Shown one piece after another: positions 1 through 13,000 of a stretch of 64,000 nt of DNA. The notes beneath the pieces were generated by a model. The model was not told where the DNA came from. It worked only from the letters and a program-made list of their open reading frames with translations, and did no database searches. Position 1 is the stretch's first letter, and every line of letters begins with the position of its first letter. The stretch covers positions 1-64,000 of the forward strand of contig NZ_CP041217.1 of NCBI RefSeq assembly GCF_006542275.1, read 5' to 3'. The DNA is from Saccharibacillus brassicae. GTDB lineage: Bacteria > Bacillota > Bacilli > Paenibacillales > Paenibacillaceae. The translations under genes were made by a program, and so were the position numbers.

Positions 1-3000
1 TCGCGCCCGACCGCCGCGCCGTGTCGGTCACTTTGCGCTTCAGATCGAGGTCGATCCGGGTGCGCAGCGTGTCGCCCGCGAAGCTCTGAATCTGCGGCCT
101 CGGGTAATCGAGCGGCAGGTCAAGTATCGGCAGCTCTCCGGCAAACTGTTCGTTCCAGTAGTCCGCTTGTTCCTGCGTGCCGCTGCTCAGGCTCCACTCG
201 GTGTAATCTTTGTACTGCACGCGCAGTTGTTCGAGCTCCTGATCGTCGTACAGTTGGAAAAACTCTTCAATGATCAGATCAAGCGTCGCTTCGTCGGATA
301 CGATATGAGGCATGTCGAACAAAATAAGATGCCGCCGCGGCCCGGTCTCGATCACTTTCAACCGGATCAGCGGAGCCTGGCGCAAATCGAACGGCCGGAC
401 GAAATGCCGCAGCGCGGCATCCGGCTCGATCTCGGCGCGCTCGAATTCGATTTTGGCCGAAAGATCGGTCCCGATTCGCTGCCGCCCTTCGCCGTCGCCC
501 GCTTCGAATCCGGTGCGCAAAATGTCGTGCCGTTCGACCAGCTTGCGGAACGCATGCTCGACCTGGAACACGTCCAATTCGCCGTGCGCTTCGACTCCGC
601 CGGACATATGATACGCGGTCCCCGCTTCCTGGAGGCTTTCGATTCTGTACATTCTCTGCTGGGCCGAGGACAGCGCATAACTGTCGGCCGGCTGCACCTG
701 CGGGATACCGCGATATTCGGCGGCAGGCCCCGCATGCAGAAGTTCGCTCAGTTCTTCGACCGTCGTACGTTCGAACAGCGTTCGGAGCGGCAGGCGAATA
801 CCGAGTTCTTCTTCGATCAGGTTGACGGCGCGCGCGGCGCGCAGCGAATGTCCGCCGAGTTCGAAGAACGAATCGTCGATGCTCAGTTGGTCGGCTTCCA
901 GTTCCAGCACCGCCGCGAAAATGGCAGCCAGCTTGGCCTGCGTATCGTTTTGCGGCAGCACCCGGGCCGGGCGCTGCTCGAATTGCGGCTCCGGCAGCGC
1001 GGAACGATTCAGCTTGCCATTCGAGTTGACCGGCAGATGTTCGACGACGACGATCGCCGCCGGCACCATGTAGGCAGGCAGCTGCTCACCCAGTTCATGC
1101 TTGCAGGACGAGGTGTTAAAAGAATCCGGCCGGCCGGCGACGACGTAGGCGCACACGTAAGCTTCGCCGGCCTGGTCCGTTCTCGCGATGACCGCCGCGT
1201 CTTTGACGCCCGCGCAGCCGCGGAGCAGCGCTTCGATCTCGCCAAGTTCGATCCGGTATCCGCGAATTTTGACCTGATCGTCGATCCGCCCCGAATATTC
1301 GAGCTGGCCGTCGCTTGTCCAACGGGCCAGATCGCCGGTGCGGTACATGCGGCGTCCCGGCGCGAACGGGTCCGGAACGAAGCGCGCTTCGTTCAGTTCG
1401 GGACGGTTCATATACCCGCGGGCCACCCCGTCGCCGGAAATGCACAGCTCGCCCTGGACGCCGATCGGCACCGGGCGGTCGCTGCGGTCGAGCACGTAGA
1501 TCGCGGTATTGGCGATCGGCCGGCCGATCAGCGGACGGTCCGAGACGCCGAAAGCGAACGCGCTCGACCAGACCGTCGTCTCGGTCGGGCCGTACAGATT
1601 GTAGAAGCTGCAGTCGAAACGTTCGCGCAGCTCGGCGACCAACGACTGCGGCAGCGCTTCGCCGCCGATCAAAATATGTTCCAGCGAGCGGAAAGCACTT
1701 CCGCCCCGCACGTCCAGCAGCATTTTGATACGCGACGGCGTCATCTGGATGACGTTCGCGGCCCGGGCTTCGATGGCGGCGCGAATCGCTTCCGGATCTT
1801 TTTGTTCGTCTTCGTTCAAAATGACGATGCGGAGTCCTCTGGCCAGCGCGAGCAGCGATTCGACGACGAAAATATCGAACGAAATATTCGTCGTGTTCAG
1901 GATCGTCTGTCCTTCGGCGAAAGCGACGACGTTCGCCAGTCCTTCGATCAGGTTGTGCACCGACCGATGCTCCAGCATGACGCCTTTGGGACGTCCGGTC
2001 GAACCGGACGTGAAGATGATATACGCCAGATCCGACGCCAACACGCCGTTGTCGGGATTGCGATCGTCCGCCGCGTAGGCGTCGGCCCGATCCAGATTCA
2101 GGATAGGGCCGTCGAAGCAGCGCTCTGCTTCCGGAAGGCGAACTTCGTCGGTCAGCAGCAGGACCGCCCCGCTCTCTTCCAGCATGTACCGAATCCGGTC
2201 GGCCGGAAATTCGGGATCGATCGGCACGTAGGCGCAGCCGGATTTGAGCACGGCCAAGATAGCGGCGTGCATATGCAGACCGCGGCCGACCATGATCGCC
2301 ACGGCTGTGCCGCGCGGTTCATCGGCGATTCGGCCGATGCTGCCGGCAAGGCGATTGGCGCGGCGGTTCAGTTCATCGTAAGTCAGACTCTCGCCGGTCG
2401 CATGCAGCATAAGCGCCGTGCGTTCGCCGCTGCGGGACACTTGGCGTTCGAACAGCGCCGGAAGCGTAAGCTCGCGATCGTAATAAGCTTCCGTTTCGTT
2501 GAAGCCGATGACCTGCCGGCGTTCTTCTTCCGCGCTCAGCACCCGAATACGGCCGATCGGAGTCTCGGGCTGCTGAAGGACCGCTTCCAGCACATGCAGG
2601 AAATGGTTCGCCATCCGCCGCATCGTATCTTCCCGGAACAGCCGTGTACCGTATTCCCAGTTGAGGACGTACTCTCCCCGCCTGCGCTGCACGGAGACGG
2701 TCAGATCCAGCTTCGCGCTGTCCGATTGTCCTTCGATATCGCGTACCGTCGTTCCATCCGCTTCCCACGCCGTTTCTTCGTTGTTTTGCACAATCAGCAT
2801 CACGTCGAACAGCGCGTTGCGCGACAAATCCCGCTCCAGATCCAGGCGGCCGATCAAAGCTTCGAACGGATACTCCTGATGCGCCTGGGCTTGCAGCGCC
2901 TGGTTCTTCGTCTCCCGCAGCAGCTCGGCGAACGTCTTGCCCGGCTCGGGACGGCCGCGCATCGCCAGCGTGTTAATGAAGACGCCGACCATGTTTTCGG

Positions 3001-6000
3001 TATCCTGATGCGTGCGGCCGGAGATCGGGCTGCCGATCACGATATCGTCCTGCCCGCTGTATTTGCCCAACAGCACCGTCAGCGCGGCCAACAAAATCAT
3101 GTAGTCGGTCGTACCGCTTCTGCGGCCCAGTTCCGACAACTTATGTACGAGCGAATCTTCGAGCACGAGATCAAAACTTGCGCCCGCGAAGCTCTGCGTC
3201 TGCCCGCGCGGGTAATCGAGCGGCAGGTCCAGTACCGGCGCCGCTTCTTCGAACTGCTTCAGCCAGTACTCTTCCGCCGCTCCCTGGTCGCGCAGGCGCA
3301 TCCATTCGCTGTAGTCTTTGTACTGCCGCTCCGGCCTCGGTAGGCTCTCGCCCGCGTACAGCCGGGAAAACTCGCGCGTGATCACGTTCATCGACGCCCC
3401 GTCGGCAATCAGATGATGCAGGTCGAACAGCAGCGCGCCCCGGTCCCCTCCGGTGCGGATCACTTTGAGCCGTATGAGCGGCGCCGTGTCCAGCTCGAAC
3501 GGACGCACGAAGCGGCTCAGCCACACTTCCCGGTCTTCGTCCGCTTCGCCTTCTTCGAACTCCACCACCGCTTCGACCTGCGGCTCGATCCGCTGCACCA
3601 GTTCGCCGTCTTCCAGATGGAAGCTCGTCCGCAGGCTCTCATGCCGCTCCATCAACTGTGCAAAAGCCGAGCGGATCCGCAGCAGATCCAAATCCCCTTC
3701 CAGTTCGAGCAGCCCCGGCAGGTTATAGGCCGTGCCGGCTCCTTCGAGCTGCTGGATCAGATACAGCCGCTTCTGCGCCGACGACATCGGATACGCCGGC
3801 TGCACCGGCGCGGCCGGAATCGGCACATACACGCGGTGTTCCGCTTCGTGCAGCCGCAGCGCCAGCGCCGCTGGCGTCGGCGCTTCGAAGATCGCCGTCA
3901 GCGGCAGCCGCACGCCCGTGCGCGCTTCCAGCCGGTTGATCGCCCGCGTCGCGCGCAGCGAATGGCCGCCCAGTTCGAAGAACGAAGCGTCCCGGCCCAG
4001 GCCCCGTACACCCAAAATATCCTCGAACACTTCGATCACAGCCGCTTCGCGTTCATTCTGCGGCGCGGCGTATTCCGCCGCCTGCGGCGCCGCCGGCTCC
4101 GGCAGCGCGGCACGGTCCAGCTTGCCGTTGACTGTCATCGGCAGCCGCTCCAGCCGCGTGATCGACGCCGGCACCAGATAGCCCGGCAGCCGCCGGCCCA
4201 GCTCGCGCCGGATCTCGTCGACGTCTACCGAGTCGTCGGCGGCCGCATACCCGCACAGATACGCCGCGCCGTGCTCGTCTTCGCGTACCGTCACCGCCGC
4301 GTCGCGCACGCCGCTCACGCTCTGCAGTTCGTGCTCGATCTCGCCCGGCTCGACCCGGTAGCCCCGGATCTTCACCTGCGTATCGGTCCGGCCCAAATAA
4401 TCGACCGTGCCGTCCGGCCGCCAGCGGGCCAGATCGCCCGTACGGTACCAGATGCCACCCGCTGCGTACGGATCTTCGCCGAACACCTCCGCCGTCTGCT
4501 CCGGCCGGTTGAGGTAGCCGATCGCCACCCCGTCGCCGCCGACGACCAGTTCGCCGGGCTGTCCGATGCCGCACAGCCGGCCGCCGGGATCAAGGATATA
4601 CGCCGTGCTGTTCGCGATCGGACGGCCGATCGGCAGCGGGCCGTTGACGTCTTCGATCACGTGCATGAGCGAAAACGTCGTGTTTTCGGTCGGGCCGTAG
4701 CCGTTAATGAGGCGCGGCCGCTGCGGTTGTTCGAGCAGCTTGGACACGTGACGCTGCGACAACCGTTCGCCGCCGATCAGCAGATCGTCAAGTCCCGCGA
4801 CAGACGCCGGGTCATCGTCCATATAGTGGTTGAACAGCTGCGCCGTCATCCACATCATGTTGATGTCATGCTTCCGCAGCTGCTCCGCCAAATGCGCGGC
4901 GTCCGGCACTTCGGCCGGTTCGCTCAGGTAGACGAAGCCGCCGCTGAGCAGCGGTCCCCAGATCTCGAACGTCGAGGCGTCGAACGCCAGCGCGCCGGTC
5001 TGCAGCACGCGTGCCTGCGCAAAGTCCAGCAGGCCGGTGCCCTGCACGAGCCGGGTCACGCTGCGATGGCGCACGCGGACGCCTTTGGGCCGTCCGGTCG
5101 TGCCGGACGTGAACAGCACGTACGCTTCGTCTTCGCCGCTGCCGGGGTGAGCCGGCGCGAATGCGGCATCGGACGCCGTGTCCACATGGAGCGGATCGTT
5201 GGCCGCCGGATGTACAGCGGACGCCGATGTATCCGGCGATCCCGCGGTTTCCGCCGCCGACCCATCATTCGCATCTTGCGCAGAGCCCGGAATTGCCGCC
5301 GACACGTCCAGCTCGACCAGCGGCCGCCCGCCCGCAACGCTGCGGGCGACATCACGCTGCCCCGGCAGGTGCAGCAGCGCCGACACGTCGGCGTCGCCGA
5401 GCAGCGCCGCCAGACGCTCGGCCGGATCGCCGCTCGTCAGCGGCACGTACGCGCAGCCCGCTTTGAGAATCGCCAGCAGGCCGGCGACGTAGAGCGCGCT
5501 TTTGTCGGTCAGAATGCCGACCCGTCCGCCTGCCTGGACGCCGGCGCGGCGCAGCGCGCTCAGCAGCGCTTCCGAACCGGCGTCCAGTTCGGCATACGTC
5601 AGCGCGTCGCGGCGGCTGAGTACCGCTTGGGCGTGCGGCGTGCGCAGCGCCTGCGCCGCGAACAGCGTTTGCAGCGAAGAGTCCCGCGCATACGGACGCC
5701 GCGTGTCGTTGAAGGTCTGCACGATGCGGCCCCGTTCATCCGGGCCGACCAGTGCGATCTCGTCGACTTCGATCTCCGGCCGTTCGGCCGCCTGGGACAA
5801 AATCGCGTTCAGCCGGCCGAGAATAAGCTCGATCTCTTCTTTGGCGTAGACCGAAGGATCGTACATCATCTCCAGACGCAGCACTTCGTCCAGATAGACG
5901 ACGAGCGACAGCGGGTAATGCGTCCGTTCTTCGAGCGATTCCACTTCAAAAGACAGCCCGCCGGTCTGCTGCGCTTCTTCGTCCACGTAATAGTTTTCAA

Positions 6001-7081
6001 AAGCGATCAGCGTGCGCAGCAGGTCGCTTTTGAGTTCGGTCTGTTCCTGGATTTCGGGCAGCGCGCAGTAATCGTACGCCGTGCTCTCCGCGGCCTGGTC
6101 CTGAAGCTGCCGGGCCAACCCGGCGAACGTCTCGCCGGCGGCGCGGCGAACGCGGACCGGCACCGTGTTGATAAACAGGCCGACCGTCTGCTCGATGCCG
6201 CGCAGCTCGGGACTGCGCCCCGAAACGACTTTGCCGAATACGACGTCTTCGGACGCATTGTACCGCTGCAGCAGGATGCCCCACGCCGCTTCGACGAGCG
6301 TGTTGGCGGTAACGTTCAGCTGCTGGGTCGCCGATTTGAGCAGGCGGCACGTGTGCACAGACAGCTCAAGCTGAACCTGCTCGGTCTGCCGCTCTGACCT
6401 GCCGGCGCTTCCGCAAGCTTCGATGCCCGACGAGCGCTCGACGCCCATAAGCAGCCCGTTCCAATAGCGCAGCCCGGCTTCCTTGTTTTTCGAGCCGAGC
6501 CATTTGATGTAGTGTTCGAACGTGACCGCATGCTGCGCGTCCCGTTCGATGTCCGCGCGCAGACGGGGCAGCGGCAGGCCGCCCGCCAGCTTTTCATAAT
6601 TGTGCATAAAATCGTTGACGATCAGCGCCATACACCAACCGTCCATGATGATGTGGTGAAAACTCCAGATCAGCTTGTAGCGCTCCGCCCCCGTCTTCAC
6701 GGCCGTCACCCGCATAAGCGGATCTTTTTCCAGATCGAAGCCCCGTTCCAGATCGGCCCGCTTGACCGCTTCGAACCGCGCCTGCGCTTCTTGTTCCGGC
6801 AGATGCCCGAGATCGACGTGTTCCAGCCCGAGGTCGCGCTCTTTGAGAATGATTTGGCGCGGCTGCTTGATTTTCCGGTAAAAGATCGACGTGCGCAGCA
6901 CTTCGTGCTTGCGGGTCAGCAGCAGCAGGCTGTCGCGGACGGCGGACAGGTCGAGGCTTTGGTCGAACCGGATCGTGTTTTGAACGAAATAGCTGGAAGA
7001 ATTCTCGTCGATCAGCCGATGGTACAGCATGCCTTCCTGCATGGGCGTCAGCGCGTAAATCTTTTCTACGTTGTTTGTCAT
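1..7081 (-). CDS. Non-ribosomal peptide synthetase, 5' complete, C-terminal part beyond window
   Basis: The second NRPS of the lipopeptide operon; 2,360 residues are visible and the frame is still open at base 1. The ATG at 7081 follows a GGAG site and starts 16 bp after the previous stop. Domains by residue: C about 5-440 (HHIIMDG near 142), A 460-990 ([10 protein letters not shown]), T with LGGHS near 1040, C 1090-1517 (HHLIADG near 1222), A 1527-2020 ([10 protein letters not shown]), T with LGGHS near 2078, then a C domain from 2107 cut by the edge. The N-terminal C domain directly follows the partner's epimerase, so it should accept a D-residue donor. Pocket residues read D-A-F-W-L-G-G-T-F (valine-type) and D-I-V-Q-L-G-L-V-W (close to the glycine code D-I-L-Q-L-G-L-I-W). 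The last C domain has PHIVSDE in place of HHxxxDG. Termination and release domains are not visible. Confidence 0.95.
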   Translation of the reverse strand, partial: MTNNVEKIYALTPMQEGMLYHRLIDENSSSYFVQNTIRFDQSLDLSAVRDSLLLLTRKHEVLRTSIFYRKIKQPRQIILKERDLGLEHVDLGHLPEQEAQARFEAVKRADLERGFDLEKDPLMRVTAVKTGAERYKLIWSFHHIIMDGWCMALIVNDFMHNYEKLAGGLPLPRLRADIERDAQHAVTFEHYIKWLGSKNKEAGLRYWNGLLMGVERSSGIEACGSAGRSERQTEQVQLELSVHTCRLLKSATQQLNVTANTLVEAAWGILLQRYNASEDVVFGKVVSGRSPELRGIEQTVGLFINTVPVRVRRAAGETFAGLARQLQDQAAESTAYDYCALPEIQEQTELKSDLLRTLIAFENYYVDEEAQQTGGLSFEVESLEERTHYPLSLVVYLDEVLRLEMMYDPSVYAKEEIELILGRLNAILSQAAERPEIEVDEIALVGPDERGRIVQTFNDTRRPYARDSSLQTLFAAQALRTPHAQAVLSRRDALTYAELDAGSEALLSALRRAGVQAGGRVGILTDKSALYVAGLLAILKAGCAYVPLTSGDPAERLAALLGDADVSALLHLPGQRDVARSVAGGRPLVELDVSAAIPGSAQDANDGSAAETAGSPDTSASAVHPAANDPLHVDTASDAAFAPAHPGSGEDEAYVLFTSGTTGRPKGVRVRHRSVTRLVQGTGLLDFAQARVLQTGALAFDASTFEIWGPLLSGGFVYLSEPAEVPDAAHLAEQLRKHDINMMWMTAQLFNHYMDDDPASVAGLDDLLIGGERLSQRHVSKLLEQPQRPRLINGYGPTENTTFSLMHVIEDVNGPLPIGRPIANSTAYILDPGGRLCGIGQPGELVVGGDGVAIGYLNRPEQTAEVFGEDPYAAGGIWYRTGDLARWRPDGTVDYLGRTDTQVKIRGYRVEPGEIEHELQSVSGVRDAAVTVREDEHGAAYLCGYAAADDSVDVDEIRRELGRRLPGYLVPASITRLERLPMTVNGKLDRAALPEPAAPQAAEYAAPQNEREAAVIEVFEDILGVRGLGRDASFFELGGHSLRATRAINRLEARTGVRLPLTAIFEAPTPAALALRLHEAEHRVYVPIPAAPVQPAYPMSSAQKRLYLIQQLEGAGTAYNLPGLLELEGDLDLLRIRSAFAQLMERHESLRTSFHLEDGELVQRIEPQVEAVVEFEEGEADEDREVWLSRFVRPFELDTAPLIRLKVIRTGGDRGALLFDLHHLIADGASMNVITREFSRLYAGESLPRPERQYKDYSEWMRLRDQGAAEEYWLKQFEEAAPVLDLPLDYPRGQTQSFAGASFDLVLEDSLVHKLSELGRRSGTTDYMILLAALTVLLGKYSGQDDIVIGSPISGRTHQDTENMVGVFINTLAMRGRPEPGKTFAELLRETKNQALQAQAHQEYPFEALIGRLDLERDLSRNALFDVMLIVQNNEETAWEADGTTVRDIEGQSDSAKLDLTVSVQRRRGEYVLNWEYGTRLFREDTMRRMANHFLHVLEAVLQQPETPIGRIRVLSAEEERRQVIGFNETEAYYDRELTLPALFERQVSRSGERTALMLHATGESLTYDELNRRANRLAGSIGRIADEPRGTAVAIMVGRGLHMHAAILAVLKSGCAYVPIDPEFPADRIRYMLEESGAVLLLTDEVRLPEAERCFDGPILNLDRADAYAADDRNPDNGVLASDLAYIIFTSGSTGRPKGVMLEHRSVHNLIEGLANVVAFAEGQTILNTTNISFDIFVVESLLALARGLRIVILNEDEQKDPEAIRAAIEARAANVIQMTPSRIKMLLDVRGGSAFRSLEHILIGGEALPQSLVAELRERFDCSFYNLYGPTETTVWSSAFAFGVSDRPLIGRPIANTAIYVLDRSDRPVPIGVQGELCISGDGVARGYMNRPELNEARFVPDPFAPGRRMYRTGDLARWTSDGQLEYSGRIDDQVKIRGYRIELGEIEALLRGCAGVKDAAVIARTDQAGEAYVCAYVVAGRPDSFNTSSCKHELGEQLPAYMVPAAIVVVEHLPVNSNGKLNRSALPEPQFEQRPARVLPQNDTQAKLAAIFAAVLELEADQLSIDDSFFELGGHSLRAARAVNLIEEELGIRLPLRTLFERTTVEELSELLHAGPAAEYRGIPQVQPADSYALSSAQQRMYRIESLQEAGTAYHMSGGVEAHGELDVFQVEHAFRKLVERHDILRTGFEAGDGEGRQRIGTDLSAKIEFERAEIEPDAALRHFVRPFDLRQAPLIRLKVIETGPRRHLILFDMPHIVSDEATLDLIIEEFFQLYDDQELEQLRVQYKDYTEWSLSSGTQEQADYWNEQFAGELPILDLPLDYPRPQIQSFAGDTLRTRIDLDLKRKVTDTARRSGA

Positions 7082-7097
7082 CGTTCAGCTCCGATTC

Positions 7098-10000
7098 TCA
7101 AGTGTAGCTCTTCATGATTTCCGAAAATTCGTCCATCTCCAGATCCAGATCGCCGAAGTCCGAAGCGGTATACTCCACGTTTTCTTTGGTGGCGCAGTGC
7201 TCGACGATCTCGGTCAGCGTTTGCCTGAAAATTTCCGCAAAGCCTTCCGCTTTTTCCCGCGTGTAGCGCAGCGGATGATACTGCATATCCATCATCAAGC
7301 GGCCCTGCAGGACGCTGACGTTGAGCGTAAACGGTTGAGGCGGGCGGTTCTCCGCGGCGGTGCTGTCTCCCGAAGGTTCGTTGGACAGCGCAAGCAGCCG
7401 GCCCGTCTCCTGTTCGCCGTCGAGCTGGCCGAGGTAATTGAAGCAAAATTCCGCCTGTGCCGACATCGAAGTCTCTCCGCGCAGATGCCGGATCACGCCG
7501 TAACCGAGGCCGTGATTCGGAATTTTGCGCAGCGTTTCCTTGGTCGCGCAAATATCGTGCCCGATCTCGCCGTCCGAGCGCAAAATGACAGGGAACAGAC
7601 TCGTAAACCATCCGACCGTCCGGTCGATTTCGATCGGCCGGTGTATCGCTTCGCGGCCGTGTCCTTCCAGTTCGAGCAAAATTTCCGTGCGGCCGTCCCA
7701 CCGCTTCACGCTGCGGCCAAGCGCCGTCAGCAGCAGATCGTTGATCTGCGTCTGGTATGCCTGTCCGGCTTCGTGCAGCAGTTGGCGCGTCGGTTCTTCG
7801 CTCAGGACGCAGAACGCTTCCGCGGACACGAACGGCACGGCGGCCGAATCTTCTTCGACCGCAAGCGCCAGCGACCGCTGCCCGATCTCCGTCCAATACG
7901 GAAGTTCGCGCTCCAGTTCTTCGCTGTACGCGTATTCCCGCAGCGCTTCGGCCCAGGCTGCGTACGACGCCGTTTTGGCCGGCAGTTCGACCGGCTCCGC
8001 CTGCTCGATCCGTCGGTACGCGGATTCCAGATCTTCGAGCAGAATGCGCCACGAGACGCCGTCCACGACCAGATGATGAATCGCGATCAGCAGGCGGTCG
8101 CTTTCGCCTGTGCGGAACAAGCCGGCTTTGAGCAGCGGCCCCGCGTCCAGCCGGATCGAGCTTTGCAGCAGCGAACTTTCCTGCCGGATTCGATCTTCGG
8201 CGTCCGGCAGGCCAAGATGCGACAAATCGAAGATCGACAGGTCGTACGACGGCTGCGTATCCGCGGCCCGAACCGACTGCATGCCTTCCGGCGCAAACCC
8301 CGCGCGCAGCATGTCGTGATGGCGCACGAGCGCCGTCAGCGCTTCGCCGAGCACAGTCTCGTCCAGCGGCGCGGCCGCGTGCAGCATGACCGACTGGTTA
8401 TAATGGTGCGGCTTCGCAAGCTTCCAGCCGTAGAATTCGCGCTGCACCGGAGTCAAGGCGACTTCGCCTTCGATCGGCTCCTGCGGATACCGCTGCACCG
8501 CCCCGTCCGTCGGAACGACCAGATCCGCGATCTGGCGGATCGTGCGGCCCATCATCAGGTTCCGCACGCTGAGGTCGTAACCGGACTCGCGCAGCTTGGA
8601 AACGACGCGGATCGCTTTGATCGAATCGCCGCCCAGTTCGAAGAAGTTGTCGTCCGTGCCGATCAACTGCATGCCGAGCACCTGCTCGAACACGTCGGCC
8701 AAAGCGATCTCCTTGTCGCCCTGCGGCTCCGTATACGCCTGCCTGACGGCAAACTCCGGTTCCGGCAGCGCCCGGCGATCGAGCTTGCCGTTGGCCGTGA
8801 TCGGCATTTTGTCCAGCACGCGGATCGAAGCCGGAATCATGTACGACGGCAGGTCGCGGGCGATTTGCCGTCTGACTTCGTCCGGATCGAACGCGCCGTA
8901 CTGTTCGTCGCTTACGAGGTACGCGCAGATGGCCGGGTCGCCCGCCCGGTCTTTGCGAATGATAACGGCGACGTCGCGCACCCCTTTTTGCTTCCTGAAG
9001 ATATTCTCGATCTCGCCAAGCTCGATGCGATAGCCGCGCACTTTGACCTGGTCGTCCATCCGGCCCAAATATTCGACGCTGCCGTCGGGCAGCCAGCGGC
9101 CCAGGTCGCCGGAGCGGTACATACGCTCGTCCGGCTTGTACGGATGCCGGGCGAAGCGCTGCGCCGTCAGCTCGGGGCGATTCAGGTAACCTCTCGCCAC
9201 GCCCGCTCCCGTCACGCAAATTTCGCCCCGCATGCCGATACCGCACAGCTTGCTGCCGTTCATGACATACAGGCTCAGCGTCGGCAGCGCCCGGCCGATA
9301 CTGCGCGAAGAACGTTCGATCTCCGCCCGGCCGATCGGCTGGTACGTCACATGTACGGTCGTCTCGGTAATGCCGTACATGTTGACGAGATTCATGTCCG
9401 GATAATGCTGCCGGAAGCGGTCCAGCCGGCCCGCTTCCAGCGCTTCGCCGCCGAAGATCAGATGCTTGACCGGCAGCGGTTCGGCGCCATCACCGCGCTG
9501 CGCCTGCTCGGCGTGCATCAATTCGTAGAACGAAGAAGGCACCTGGTTCAGCACGGTCACGCGTTCGCGCCGCAGGACGTCGAGCAGCACGGCGCTGTCG
9601 CGCGTCGCTTCCTTGGAGACGACGACCAGCCGGCCGCCGCGCAGCAGCGCTCCGTACATTTCCCAGACCGAGAAATCGAACGTATACAGATGGAACAGAC
9701 TCCAGACGTCATGCTCGTCGAACTCGAACGGGAACGCTTCGTTCAGCAGCAGACTGATCACGTTGCGATGCTCGACGGCCGTGCCTTTGGGATTGCCGGT
9801 CGTGCCGGACGTGTAGATGACATACAGGGCGCTGTCCGCCCGTACGGGAACCGACGGATTCTCGCCGTCACCGTCGCCGTCTGCGCTCTCCAGCATGTCT
9901 TCCAATGCCCACGCCTCGCCCGCGTATCCGTCGATCCGGTCCGCAAGCGCACGGCCGTGGATCAGCAGGCGCGTTCCGCTGTCTTCGAGCATGTACGCCA

Positions 10001-13000
10001 TACGGTCCGCCGGAGCTTCGGGGTCGATCGGCACGTAGGCCAGACCCGATTTGACCGCGCCGAGGATCGCCGCCACCATGTTGGCGCTGCGTTCCAGCAG
10101 CAGTCCCACCAGCTCCCCTTCGCCGCGAGCGGAAAAGAGCAGCTGCCGGGCTACCCGGTTGGCGCGCGCGTTCAGCTCCCGGTAAGTCAGTCTTTCTTCC
10201 CCGTCGCAAACAGCCAGGCGGTCGGGATGCAGGCGTACCTGTTCCTCGAAGCGCTCTTTGACCGTCAAGCCGGCCGGGTAGTCCGCCTGCGGCGGATTGA
10301 ATTTCTGCAGCACCTGTTCGCGCTCGGGACCGGACAACATCTCCAGTTCGCCGAGCCCGATCCGGGGTTCGGCCAGCACCGCTTCGAGCAGCTGCCCGAA
10401 ATGGCGGGCCATCCGCTCGACCGTCTCCGGACGCAGCAGCGCCGAAGCGTATTCCCAATGCAGGGCGCAGCCGTCCTCCGACGGCACGACGGTAAGCGTC
10501 AGGTCGAACTTGGCGATGCCCGTATCGGCATCCAGATCGCCAAGCCGCAACGACTCGGCGGCAAACTCCGTTTCTTCGTTGTTCTGCATGACGAACATCA
10601 AATCGAACAGCGGATTGCGTGACAAGTCGCGCTCCGCGCCCAAATGTTCGACCAGTTCCTCGAACGGGAAGCGCTGATGTTCGTACGCCTGCAGGCAGGC
10701 GGTTTTGACTTCTTCGAGAAAGGCCGTCCAGCTCTTGCCGGCTTCGGGTCTGCCGCGCAGAGCGAGCGTGTTCACGAATATGCCGGCCGTATGTTCCAGG
10801 TCGGGATGCGTGCGCCCCGAGATCGGGCTGCCGATCACGACGTCTTCCTGCATCGCATATTTGGAAGCGAGCAGCATGAACGCGCTCAGCAGCACCATGT
10901 ATTCGGTGCCCTGCGCAGCCTGGGCCGCGCGAACGACGCCGTCGTAAGCTTTGCGGCCGAGCTGCGAACGGTACACGCTCCCTTCGAAGCTGCGCACGGC
11001 GCCGCGCGGATCATCGAGCGGCAGGTCCAGCCGAGGCACTTCGTCGGCGTATAAGTCGGACCAATATTTCCGCTCCGACTCCAGATCGAGCGTACGCATC
11101 CATTCGCTGTAGTCGCGGTAAGGCGTGACGACGGCTTCGGGAATCTCCCCCTGGTAGAAGCGGGCAAAATCCCGCGCGATCAAATTGACGGTCGCGCCGT
11201 CCGACACGATATGGTGCATGTCGAACAGAATGAACCCGGCGTCGTCTCCGATGCGGACGACTTTCATACGCATAAGCGGACCTTCGGCCAAGTCGAACGG
11301 CCGCACGAATTCGCGCAGCGCAGCTTCCGGCGACACGCCGATCTCCGCATCCGCGTATTCGACCTTGGCTGACGGCGAAGCGCCGATCTCCGCGATCTGC
11401 TGCATCGGCACGCCGTCGATCAGGCGGAACGTCGTCCGCAGCGCTTCATGCCGCGCGATCAGGGCGGCCCACGCCGTTTCGATCCGCGCCGCGTCGATCC
11501 CGCCTTCGAGATGGAGCAGACCCGGCATGTTGTAGGCCGTGCCCAGATCTTCCATCTCGTGGATCAGGAACAGCCTTTTCTGGGCCGGCGACATCGGATA
11601 ATGGGTTTTGCGTTCCGCGGGCGGAATACGCAGGAACGGTTCCGCCGCTGCCTGTTCCGCCAACGCAGCGAGTTCTGCCGCGCTCGGATGCGCGAACACG
11701 TCTTTGAGGCTCAGACGGCAGCCCGTTTCTTTTTCGATCGCGTTGATCAACCGGGTCGCGCGAAGCGAATGGCCGCCGATCGCAAAAAAGTTCTCGTCGA
11801 TCCCGGCTTCGCTCAAACCGAGCACTTGCTTGAAAATGCCCAGCATCCGCTCTTCGGCCGCGTTACGCGGCGGCGTATGCACGCGCGCCGCCGTCCCCTG
11901 CGGGTGTGGCAGTGCACGCCGATCCAGCTTGCCCGTAGCGCCGAGAGGGAACACGTCCAGCCCGATAAAGTGGGCCGGCACCATATACTCGGGCAGCGTG
12001 GTGAGCAGCCATTCGCGCAGCCGCGCCGCGTCTTCCGGTTCGACGGCCGAGCCGGTGAGCACGTACGCGCACAGGCACGGATCGCCGGAAGCGTCCGCGC
12101 GGACAGCGACCGCCGCGTCCTGGACCGCGGGATGCTGCCGCAGCGCATATTCGATCTCGCCGGGCTCGATGCGGTGCCCGCGTATTTTGACCTGTTCGTC
12201 GATCCGCCCCAGACAGATCAGGTTCCCGTCCGGCTGCCAGCTGCCGAGGTCTCCGGTCCGGTACAACCGGTCGGCCGGCGCGGCGGACGCGCCGCTGCCC
12301 GCGTCCGGCGATCGATCCGCGTAAGGATCGACCGTGAACGACCGGCGGCTTCGCTTGGGATCGCCGACGTACCCGCGGCCGACGGCGATGCCGGCTACGC
12401 AGATTTCGCCGGGCACGCCGACGGGGCACAATCTTCCCTGCGCGTCGAGAATATAGATACGGATATTGGACAGCGGGCGGCCGATCGGAAGCTGAAGTCC
12501 GATTTCCGACAGGTCGCGGGTTACGTATTGGGCCACGTCGTCGGACGCTTCGGCCGGTCCGTAAGCGTTGACGACCGGCACGTCCGGCCGCAGCGACAGC
12601 CAGCGCGCCGCGAGATCCGGGCGGACCGATTCGCCGGTAATCATCAGATGCCCGAGCGTGCCGCAGAAAAATCGTTCTCCCGGTTGAGCCTGCATCAAAT
12701 CCATCAGCACGCCCAGATACGAAGGCACGACTTCAAGCAGCGTCACTTCGTCGCGGCCGATCCGGTCGAGGAAAAGGTCGGGCTGAAGCACGAGTTCGTT
12801 GGAATAGATAACCGTCGTGCCGCCAAGCACCAGCGCGCCGACCAGCTGCCAGACCGAAATGTCGAAGCAGTGTCCGGCCGTCTGCGCGAATATGAGTTCC
12901 TGGCCGAGTCCGAGCATGTCGCGTTCCGCCAAAATATGGTTGACCATGCCGGCGTGTTCGATCATGACGCCTTTCGGTTTGCCCGTCGAACCGGAAGTGA

